The translations under genes and the position numbers were made by a program. From Heterotrichella gracilis (taxonomy: Eukaryota > Sar > Xanthophyceae > Tribonematales > Xanthonemataceae), in contig JAULBX010024961.1 of NCBI GenBank assembly GCA_032358255.1, positions 1-64,000 of the forward strand: 64,000 nucleotides of DNA. Direction: 5' to 3'. The stretch's first letter is position 1. Every line of letters begins with the position of its first letter. The notes under the pieces are model-generated. The model did no database searches and was not told where the DNA came from. It saw nothing but the letters and a program-made list of their open reading frames with translations. Shown here piece by piece: positions 49,716-64,000 of this stretch.

Positions 49716-50806
49716 AAACCCTTATGGAGAACCTAATGTGGACCCTGGCATGGACCCTAAGATCACGCCGGCGCGCTGTGATCAGCTCACTAGGAAGTAC
49801 GGCACAAGGGTAGTGTGAAAAACCCCAACGGAAGCCCTATCGTGGACCCTAACTTGGACCCCATGATGGCGGCGTCCCACTGTGGGGATTGGCAGATTAT
49901 GGACCCATCGTAGAGTTACAGCATCCACATCCCATCCCTATGCCGGTTGACGTTCGTTGGTGAGGAGCATGTGGCATCCATTGATTGGATTTATGCGAGG
50001 GCCTTTACCCATGTCAGACAAGGGTTTAAAACAGCCCGTTTAGGGTTAAGGGGTCAGGATGTCACCACTGGTGTGGTGTTACATGTACAAAGGCGCATGT
50101 GTGGCCACTGGCGCTACACGTGGGGTCAGGGTTTATATTTTACCTCTTATTGCTTTCATTGCTAATAGGACAACCTATTCCAATAGGACATACTGAAGTG
50201 TTTCAAGGCGGGGCCGCAATTTTCCCGCATGGCCGCGCGTGGTAATCTGTTGGATGTTTTAACCATTGCGCCATCAAATCTCCACAGCTCTAGTAGGTTT
50301 GGCACTTGCAAAAACAGGACTGTCAGGGAGGACTGTGCACTGCAAGGCCGTCAATGCAGCCGCTGTGTGTAGAGTGGCCCTGCTGCTTAGGGTTTAGGGT
50401 TTCCTTCGAAAAGCTGGCTGAATGCATTTGTGGCATATGGTGTTGCCCATGCGTGTGTTGGGCACCTCTTGGCAGCTCGGAGTCCTCGAAATTAGTCTGC
50501 AACCCAGTGCTAAGCACACGGGTTCAGGTTGAAAACCCCAGCATAGGGTTCAGCCGGGTGCCGGTTCGGCTCAGGTGCAGTGCAGCATCGCAATGCCACG
50601 CGGATGGATACAGCCCAGAAGCTGCAAAAAGCGTGGCAGAAAAGGTGGTTTACCAGGTAAAATACTTGCACGTCTACACAAACCCGTAACCCAAGCCCTG
50701 CCCACCGCATACGTTCCATTCGACCGCCTTGTTGACCACTCACGACCCTCACACACACCAACCGTAACAAAGGAGACAGAAGAAAGGACACATCAACAGC
50801 GCCAGT
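49716..50806. other. Intergenic region after spastin
   Basis: Apart from the ghost copies of the spastin 3' end, no gene is supported. AGGGTTTAGGGTTT occurs at about 50390-50402. The promoter of the next gene should lie near 50600-50800. Confidence 0.45.
49746..49882 (+). repeat. Two tandem ghosts of the spastin C-terminal codons, past the stop
   Basis: 49746-49812 and about 49847-49882 echo 49648-49714 (codons for [16 protein letters not shown]). Offsets are near 98 and 200. They lie in the 3' UTR region, not an intron. Confidence 0.82.
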
Positions 50807-51771
50807 ATGAGCAGCCCAGGAGGAGGAGCTCCCAAGCGTAGCGATGCCTTCAGCACGCCCCAGCGGTGGTGGCAGGGCAAGCGAGTGCCCCTGTACGCCG
50901 CCGTGGGCCTCGCTGTGTTCAGCGGCGGGTTGCTCCTCTGGCGCAAGGGGCAGCACGACCCAGGGTTGCTGACCGACAAGGGGGAGCGCATGTCTGGCCT
51001 GCCTGAGGAGGACGGGAAAGAAAAGGAGCGCCAGAGCAAGGTGGGTGGTGCAGGTGTTGCCAGTGGCCATAGCTATAGCAATCACCAGCGAGGCTGAGTC
51101 ATAGGAGCATGGTTCAACATGCATGCAGGCAATGGTTCGACACGCTGTGATAGGCAGTGGCACACCAACCACTAGCCACGGAAGCCTCTGTTCCAATCTT
51201 GGGTCCCATTATTGTTTTTATCAGGGCTTGAATTTGTTGAAGTGGTTGGATTGCAACAAATTAGTCTTACAGTGACAGCGGCATGGCATGCCGTGTCCAC
51301 TGGGGAGAAACGTTTTGCTTGTGGGGCCTACAAGATGCACTGCTTGATGGCAGTTGTGATGAGATGCTGAGTGGCTTCCTCGTTCCAGTGATTGTTAAAA
51401 AAAGAGTAAATAAAAATAAACTCATCTGCAGCACCTGTCACGGAAGTGTGAGGGTACCTACCCCGTTCATCGCCAGTGGCCATCTATTTATTGGCCCCAC
51501 CACCCTGCAGCATGTCCCATCCCCTCACACCTGCCTTCCCCTCACCTCCCTGCAGGAATTGCGCGATCAGCAGTACGGCCGCAAGGTCGCCACGCAGGCA
51601 GGGTACATGGAGGGCGAGAGACCCTACGAGGGGGTTTTCCCAAACCGCACGATCGCGCGCGCCATGGACAAGGTCCTCCCCAACCCCATGGCTGTTGATG
51701 GCGTCACCCCTGCGCCCCCAGTTGAGGAGAGTGATGGCGCCTTGCGGGGGGAGAGCTCGCAGGCGCACTAA
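50807..51771 (+). CDS. Small single-helix membrane protein, unrecognised
   Basis: Two exons, 50807-51040 and 51556-51771, phase 0 junction, 149 residues. After a Gly/Pro/Ser start and the basic stretch QRWWQGKRVP there is one membrane helix (LYAAVGLAVFSGGLLLW), then a charged Lys/Glu region, then a conserved-looking segment (YGRKVATQAGYMEGERPYEG and FPNRTIARAMDKVLPNP) before an acidic tail. The profile fits an organelle inner-membrane accessory protein with the bulk on one side, but I do not recognise the family. The coding nature is supported by the clean ATG, composition, phase-consistent splice sites and a proper stop. Confidence 0.68.
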
Positions 51772-53266
51772 GGGGAGGGAAACGCTAGCGCAGGGTTTTC
51801 CTCTGGCTTCACGCGCATGTGGAATGCTCGATGGCTGTATCACCTCAGCCACCAGTCACAGATCTGGAAATCAAGGGGCGTTGCATGTGATCCAGCAGGG
51901 TATCTTGTGTCTGAACAATTGCTGCATGAGTCAGGAAGTGGCGCTCACGAGGCACAAGGCGACATGCAGCGCACCCGGGGTACCCTGTTGTAGGCTTTAT
52001 CTCTTGGGCGGTACCAAACTGCAGAGTTTTAGCCTGTGGCTTTTCTAGTAGGGACTGCATGTACGGCATCAATTAGAAACAAAGGAAGTTGAGCGTTGGT
52101 TAGGGCATAGCAACTGCCATATCTTATTGGCAACCGCGAGCGAGTGGATGAGGGGTTTTGGATGAGAGTTTCTGAGCCTCAGGGTTGCTGAGCCTCAGGG
52201 TTTTTTTAGTTGCCACTGAAGAATGTATATGAGTCAACCCTAGGGCAGCTGTCGTCAATTTTGTGTGCATTAAATTGTGGGCGTCGGTGTGCATTGTTCC
52301 ATGCATGCATTAATGTTTGCCCCATGGCAACGCGATTTAATGCCAATTTTGGGGTACCTTTTCTCACAGCTTTGCATCAAGCCACTGGCTTTTGAAAAAC
52401 AGCCATCCCCCCGTAGTTTAAAACGGGGGAAATCCTTGATGGGGGGCCACTACGTGCCACTGGCATTGGGGCTGTCGGGATGATGATTGAATCCCATAGC
52501 GGGACCTGAGTTGAATGGTAACAGAGTAAGACCTTTTGGTGACTTTTTGGTTCGAACATTTCATTCACATCGCTGAAATTCATTTGAGGCGCCTTGCACA
52601 CTTGCGCATACCTGTACTCAAATGGATACACAATGAAGTAAAATGGCCGACTGCGTCTCTTGGAGCTTCACTTGTGGTCCTCTTGTCAGTAAGTGTGTTA
52701 CGTTCCTTTAGGTCAATTTAGCCACCTATTTCGCAATGCCCATATGCTGTTACTCGTTGCCACCAGCCACTATTGTAAGAATAGCTGTACCAATGGCAAC
52801 TGTTACAGTGTGTGCCATTATTCCATTATGGAATCAGCACTGGAAAGTCAGTGTGATGTTCAATATACCTGGAGGAGCCTTGGTGCTAGTACATAGTTGG
52901 TGCTAGCAGTAAGATGCGCAAAATCATGTTGGATAAAGCAGTGTGGCTGACTTAAAATGCGGGACGGAATCGAGAAGCCAGTTGGTTGACGTCCAAAGTA
53001 GAGCAATTTCGAAGGGAAAAACAAAATAAAGACACCTATGAAGCCAGCCCACAGCTGCTCATGCAGCCAAGTCAGACTGGAACAAAAGGATCGTGTTCAA
53101 TTTGCAGGGTCTAGCACAAAAAACCTAGCGCTGCTGCTGCCGGTGTGCGTAGTGGAACATCTGCAGCAAATTTTTCACACAACCCTGCCACATAACCCCT
53201 ACCGCAGTGGCTCACGGTGCGTGTATTGGACCACCTGCGGCGCAATCTAGAAGTCGTAGTACAAGT
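51772..53266. other. Convergent intergenic region
   Basis: 1.5 kb between the 3' ends of the small membrane protein and DHX35. It is AT-richer than the genes. It holds two ghost copies of the DHX35 C-terminus near 53138 and 53204; otherwise I see nothing I can support. Confidence 0.45.
53138..53249 (-). repeat. Two tandem ghosts of the DHX35 last-exon end, beyond the stop
   Basis: 53138-53172 and 53204-53249 echo 53271-53316 (codons for IAPQVFQ and the following residues). Spacing between successive copies is about 67. The shared core CACCTGCGGCGCAATCT is exact in the nearer copy. Confidence 0.88.
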
Positions 53267-58766
<5,500 letters not shown>

Positions 58767-60424
58767 CACGACAAGTGGTCAAGGTGGCATGCTGCTGGAG
58801 CCTACATCTCGACCCAGCGAGGGGAGTACAGTTTCATGCAGGGGGGTCAAGTGGGTATTGCCATGGTGGTGTATGGGAGCAACAGGAGAACTAAAGCAGA
58901 GCAAGATACTGCTAGCCAGCGAAATACATCGAAAGATGCGCGCTAACAACTTTCAAGGCAGCGTGGGGCAAGCAGCTCTCGCAAAATGCACAAGATATTT
59001 GCAGAAAAAACATTTGCAAATATGTTTTTTCACTTCACATTAAATCATTTGTGCGGCACTGCCCGGCAGTGCTGAGCAGTCACCTTTGAGCGCCACTTGA
59101 TGCGGGGTGGCATGTGCTCAATGAGCGATGTTGCCGCGCCATGTACCAAAGCACCCTGTATGCACCACCAAAGGGTGGTCATTTATGCATATGCAATGGC
59201 AGGCGAATTCCATAGTCATACCAGGACTATGACAAGATGCAAGACACGAGTTGCGTTCAATGGATTTTCACATCAATTCGTGAGAATATAGTGTGTGCGT
59301 CTATTGTGTGCACCAACTGATTACATACGGTAACTGTCAAGTCCCAGCACTACATTTGATATTTATCTGCTTGAAACTCAGTGGCACCAAAAAAGGAAAG
59401 AAACAAAACAGCAGCCAATTTAACGGCCCGTGGCACACCCCAAGTTGGCTGCTGCGACAACATATAAAGGTACCGGTTTTGAACATATATATACAACTAA
59501 GATTTATTTGGTGGGAATCATCCACTAATATTGGGATTGTGGGGATGGTGATGGTAGTAGTAGGTGGGCACCAAGGCTGAAACGTGAATAGCATTTGGGT
59601 GCAATTGCATGGTGATATACATTGCCCTGAGCATCATCGGGTGTGTGGAAAGTGGGGTGTCCACGGGGGTCTTTAATGGTATGATGATCACAAGTGTTGT
59701 ATCATGACGTGATCAATTTGTACAGAGATTGAACAGAGTTTTGAACATCTCTTTAAAGATTGTACAGCGTGATTTTGATGCCTGCCCTTGACACACAAAC
59801 GGATCAGGACAATGTCTCCTTGCAAGCTTTAATAGGGTCCAGCCAGCAAGAGAAGCCACACCTTTACCATGCACATGTCATGCTTGGTAGTACCATGGTA
59901 CTACGCACACACATCAGCGTACGCGTATGGTGCACACCTGCACATCCTGCCTAACCGCTGGGCCCTACAGCTGCACCAGTGCGCACACCCCAGCATACAG
60001 CGTGCGTATCATAGGCTACATCAGTCACTGTTGAACATTAGCTGAACGTTGAACGGTAGCTGAAAGCTAGACAGACACATAATGGCATCCAGCCCTGATC
60101 CGTCCCACCTATCACCACCTGTGGACTTGTGCAATGTCTCCCGTCCACACACCCCCTCCTTCCCTCCTCCTAGTACCACACCCAAAACGCAAACTCACCC
60201 ACATTCCTGACTCAGTGTCAAATTGAAGTTCCAACACGAGCATGTACTGGCTGATTATGTTCCAACTGGGTCACATTTACTGCGCATCGTAACAGGCCCA
60301 TTTAAAGTGGTCCAGTCCATGAACGCACATCCCGTGGCAACATCCGCATCAACTCTTCCCCGGGCCCGTCCCCACCCTCCCCCCCACCTCCCCTGTCTCC
60401 CCCTCCCCTCCCCCACTCCCAGCC
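58767..60424. other. Intergenic region upstream of DHX35
   Basis: 1.7 kb between the DHX35 start and the 3' end of the acyltransferase. No exon chain was found; the AT content is higher than in genes. The DHX35 promoter should lie near 58770-59050. Confidence 0.45.
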
Positions 60425-63400
60425 TCACTCCTCCTTCACCGCCTCACTCAGCACCTCCCGCACCATCACCTTGCCGCTGCGTGGCCCCTCCACTCCCCTC
60501 CACATCCAGTCCATGCGCACCCCCTCCCGCTCCATCGCATCCTGCGCGCTTGCCCCCTGGGGCGACAGCTCAGCATCCAGCGCTTCAGCCATGTGCTGGC
60601 GCACGTGCTGTGCATACAGCAGGTGGTCCCGCTTTTCCTCCCCACTGGGCATGTAGGGCGGCATCACCTGGAGATAGCACAGGGCAAAGGGCGAAATCAA
60701 CGAAATTCAATAACGACCTCATATCCATGCAATTGTGTGAAGGTAAGTGGGGCCAGCACCAGGCGATGGCGTTTGTACTGTGTGAACAGAAGGTTTCCTC
60801 ACCATGGGCACAGTCAGGGGGCATGATTCACCCCCTGGCACACAATGCGCAGAGGGTGTCACGGGGTTTATCAAAGACCTTATTTCCAAATGCACTCGTT
60901 ATCCACCTTGGGTTCAGCTCATAGTAACAGGGGGACTATGATAGGACTAGAACAGGGGCTCCTGACTAGACACCACCTCTGCCCCCTCTCCCCCTCCCAC
61001 ACCCCCCCTCTCACCCCCCCTTACCTCCACCTCCACGTAGTTCACCACCTGGCACATCAGGCGCAGCGCGTGCCACAGGGTGCGGCAGGAGCCCCAGCCG
61101 GGGTTGAGGTGGCGGTAGGGGTAGGTCATCAGCACAGGCAGCACGGGGCGCCCGGGCACAAACGCGCCGCGCTCAAAGGGCAGCAGGCAGTGCTTGAACT
61201 TGGTGGTGGCCTCAGGGGCGATGGCGATGAGCGGGAACCTGGAGCGAAGGGTGCTGGGGTAAACTTGTAGGAAATATGTCGCGAGGATATTAGGGATAGG
61301 GCCTACGATTTGTGGATTTGGAATCAGGTGAGCAGCACTGGGTGCCCGGGTATGAATGCGCTGTGCTCAAGGGGCAGCAGGCAGTGCGCAAACTAAATGA
61401 GGACTTCTGGGGCGATAAGGGAAATCTGGAGCAACTGCGATCATCTTGCGGTGGGTCAACGTTGAAGTGCTGATGGGTGCAGTAATGGAGAACACCCCAG
61501 GGAACCCATCCACCCCAACGGCCAAATCCACCTACACCCACTTTGGATAAGCAGCCCACCTCCCCAGCCCTTCATGCCAAACCCACATGATATGCAGCGT
61601 TTCTTGGTATCTGCAGCTCCCTTACAGTGCTAAGAGTGGTGATGGGTGCAATGATGAGAACAGGGATGGATGTAGTCCCAAGGAAACATCCACCAAAACG
61701 CCCAGATCCCCACCCCATCCACCCACCCACTGTCCTAGGATTCGCTGGGGAGCTTGGATCCGCTGCACTGAGCGCTGGCCAGCATCTCAGGCACCCCCGG
61801 ATAACATCAAACCAGTTCACAGAGTTTTCAAATCCCCTTGGGATAATGGGTCCAATAATGAGGGCAGTGTTGAATTTTATCTCAGGGAACCAACAACCAC
61901 AACAAACCCCCCTCTTCACCCCCCCACACCCACCCACCTTGCATCCGCTGCCCTGCGCGCCAGCACCTCATGTACCCCCCCAGTCACCGTGTAGCGGTTC
62001 ACTTCGTCCCCGGTTCCCTTGCGGGCCACAAACACCCACTGCAGCGCCCGCGCGATGGTGCCCACAAACGGCATCGTCGCCACCTGTCACAAGGATTACA
62101 TAACCCCAAATCAGTACATGAGCCAGTGGCCCCTACAAGCGCGTGTGTGCAGGTACATGGTTTACACAGTGCCCGATAGCGCCGTTGACATGGCTACCCC
62201 AGCTGCAGGGTAAAGTGGTCCACGTAGGGCACGTGATTTCAAATGATGATGGCGCACTGATGTCTGGCTGGGGCAATGGTACTACCGTAGTGCTGTACAC
62301 AGTGCCAGGATACAACCACTTGGCGTCACATGTCTTTGAGTTAACACATGCGTTTCTAGCCTGCCTAAACTATTATAAGTTACTTACCTTTGACATGGCT
62401 ACCCCCGCTGCAGGGTACAGCATGACGAGGACCATTGGATCCACGTAGGACACATGGTTCCAGATGATGATGGCGCGCTGCTCGCTGGCTTCGACAAAAT
62501 GCTGGGCCCCGGAGACGGTGATCTCAAAGTTGAGGCAGCACCTGCAGACAGGAAAGGGTAGGGTTTTGTCACCCTGGTTAAGGGTTGCCACGTGAGATAG
62601 TTTTTTTTCACCAGGGTATTTAGAGGTATGATGGAGGTTTATGAGGCAGCACGCATGCGAGAATCCGAAGGGGTTTGACACCCAAAGCAGGGCCTCTCAG
62701 AATAATTTAGATTATGTGAACACTTCTTCCCTGTGGGTAAGGTTTTGTAACTACAAAACCCTAGGAATATTGCGCCATGTGGTAACATTTAACTGGGTTC
62801 CTTGTTTGCAATGGATGTTCCAAGGAGTTGGGTGATCAGTCATCAGTCAGTCTTACAAGCGATGTACTCTTCTCAGCTATGACAAAAGCTTCACAAGTCC
62901 CACATGGTGGTGGCACAGCTCGCACAAACCCTCCTCCCAAACGCATACCGCCCTATCAGCTTGTGCGCATGGTGGGAAGGTCTGTCACAGCTGTGACAGT
63001 ACCATACGTGCCTTGTACAGCTTGTGTCAAAGCTGAGTATATGCATTGATTTCAATCGCACTGCTTGCTGCCCATGTCATAAATTAAACCTTCTGTAAGA
63101 AGAGGAAAAGTCCCTCTTTAAGGGTTTTAGAGGCTGGCCCACCTGCCCGCAGCAAGAGAGCTGCTCCATGCTGTAAAATGGTCTTGGTAGATATTTATTT
63201 ATTTATTTATTTATTTAAAATGGTCTGGGTGACCCCCGCCTCCAGTGGCACAGCGGCTCAAGGGTTAGGGTTCAAGGAGTACAATGGTCACTGACGTGGC
63301 TTTGATACACCACATCAACGTCACGCAGTAGCACTCAACAAACACAGCCTTTTGCAGCACGTGCAGCACAATACACAATGATGCTGTCGCCCAGGTTTGC

Positions 63401-64000
63401 AAAGCTTACTTGAGCAGGAAGGCTGACCCATACTGCACGATGGTCTGGATGACCACCGCCTTCCAGCGGGGCAGCGGCTCCAGGCTGGTGGTGCCCAGGA
63501 GCAGCACGCTGAACACCACCCAGGCCCAGGCCATCACTGCCGGGGGCATGGGGGGTGGTGAGGGTCACAGAGAAACGGGTACGTGTGAGGGTAGAGAGGT
63601 GGTTTGGGTGCATGGGGGGTACATGCACGTGGTGCACTAGCGACTAGTGCCGGCAGAATGAAAACATGACCATGCGCTGTGTTGGCTTGGACGAAACCCT
63701 TGCAATTGCAAAATATTAACAAAAAAAAATATTGCATGAAATATCAAAAAGTAATTATTGCAAGGAATGCAATCATTCCAATACACAAGCATGCTGAACA
63801 CTCTGTATCTGCGGCTTACCTGCAACCATCACCACCAGGCGCACCAGCGCAAATGGCAGCATCACCACGATCTTCACCCACTCATACACTGTCATGGGGC
63901 TGTTGAACTCCAGGAAGGGAGAGTCCTTAATCAGGTCCCCAATGTCCTTCTCCACCATGCGATAGGACCTGGCAGTGACTGCCTCGCGTGTGGCTTGAAG
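60425..64000 (-). CDS. Lysophospholipid acyltransferase of the plant LPEAT/LPCAT type (5' part off right edge)
   Basis: Transfers an acyl group from acyl-CoA to a lysophospholipid in the ER; the substrate preference cannot be told. Exons visible: 64000-63820 (open at the window edge), 63536-63410, 62541-62388, 62083-61938, 61238-61025, 60667-60425; phases join, 354 residues visible. Two membrane helices come first (VKIVVMLPFALVRLVVMVA and AWAWVVFSVLLLG). The catalytic motif NHVSYVD, the equivalent of HX4D, follows, then a glycerol-backbone motif region (VARKGTGDE). Next is IAPEATTK with KHCLLPFERGAFVPGRPVLPV, the plsC-type motifs III and IV, and the tail with YPYRHLNPGWGS. In most relatives motif III reads PEGT; here the Gly is Ala. 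The C-terminal 80 residues are charged and lack an obvious EF hand, which some LPCATs have. Confidence 0.85.
61326..61437 (-). repeat. Ghost of the 5' half of the acyltransferase fifth visible exon
   Basis: Resembles 61133-61245 over about 112 bases with many substitutions and small indels; best blocks are GGGCAGCAGGCAGTG and TGCCCGGG. It lies upstream of the real acceptor in the intron. Offset about 193. Confidence 0.85.
61459..61935. repeat. Three diverged copies of an intronic unit, about 180-210 bases apart
   Basis: Copies near 61465-61540, 61634-61730 and 61840-61935 share GATGGGTGCA(G/A)TAATG-like text, then AGGGAACC and a CCACCCA-rich end that leads to the acceptor side of exons. Only the last stands next to a real donor. 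Confidence 0.65.
62184..62270 (-). repeat. Ghost of the 3' edge of the acyltransferase HX4D exon
   Basis: Resembles 62388-62482, which codes for the catalytic NHVSYVD region and the donor side; blocks GACATGGCTACCCC, GCTGCAGGGTA and GATGATGGCGC are kept. Offset about 205. Confidence 0.88.
63193..63217. repeat. (TTTA)n microsatellite
   Basis: About six TTTA units within an acyltransferase intron, immediately before a ghost copy. Confidence 0.9.
63221..63263 (-). repeat. Ghost of the acyltransferase second visible exon
   Basis: 43 bases resembling 63441-63484 with about 8 differences, offset 220; kept blocks are TGGTCTGG, CCGCC and CAGCGGCTC. It lies in the intron downstream (in transcript order) of the real exon. 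Confidence 0.85.

Overview
This window is nuclear DNA from a photosynthetic eukaryote, most likely a chlorophyte green alga. The genes are GC-rich and dense with introns: 23 exons in one gene and 21 in another. Splice sites are GT..AG throughout. TTTAGGG-type motifs (the plant telomere unit) are scattered through introns. The gene set fits a plastid-bearing cell: a monofunctional plastid-type aspartate kinase with a transit-like leader, a RETICULATA-related plastid protein and a plant-type lysophospholipid acyltransferase. All exon models below were built by hand, from splice motifs, from codon phase across each junction and from similarity to known families. They are predictions without transcript evidence.

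Layout, left to right. Aspartate kinase (minus; its 3' part is off the left edge) is divergent from condensin subunit SMC2 (plus, 2482-11393). A 2 kb gene-poor stretch follows. Next come an F-box/leucine-rich protein with a disturbed C-terminus (minus, about 13740-14939), another sparse stretch, and an unrecognised membrane protein (minus, 17565-18503). The INO80 chromatin-remodelling ATPase fills 19559-31608 (minus). After 2.5 kb without a clear gene come a RETICULATA-related protein (minus, 34132-36072) and a large Gln/Pro-rich and Arg/Ser-Arg/Glu/Asp-rich protein of splicing-factor character (minus, 37577-45055). The latter is divergent from a spastin-type microtubule-severing AAA ATPase (plus, 45824-49715). 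A small one-helix membrane protein (plus, 50807-51771) faces the DEAH-box helicase DHX35 (minus, 53267-58766). The 5'-truncated acyltransferase (minus, 60425-64000) leaves by the right edge.

There is no operon logic; the genes are housekeeping. Several touch chromosomes and nuclear RNA: SMC2 (condensation), INO80 (remodelling), DHX35 and the RS-like protein (RNA processing). Spastin works on microtubules. Aspartate kinase and the acyltransferase are metabolic.

The most striking feature is not a gene. In most of the well-resolved genes, introns or the stretch just past the stop codon hold decayed same-strand copies of a neighbouring exon edge, including the splice boundary. They are usually about 80-230 bases from the real exon, 26-130 bases long, and range from near-identical (2 differences in 61) to strongly decayed. 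About 25 such 'ghost exons' can be read by eye. Many lie next to CCCTAAA/TTTAGGG-like motifs. This suggests frequent local tandem duplication of exon edges as a way introns grow or arise in this lineage. In one gene a 27-base microexon shares its first 11 bases with the preceding exon, as if such a copy had been put to use.
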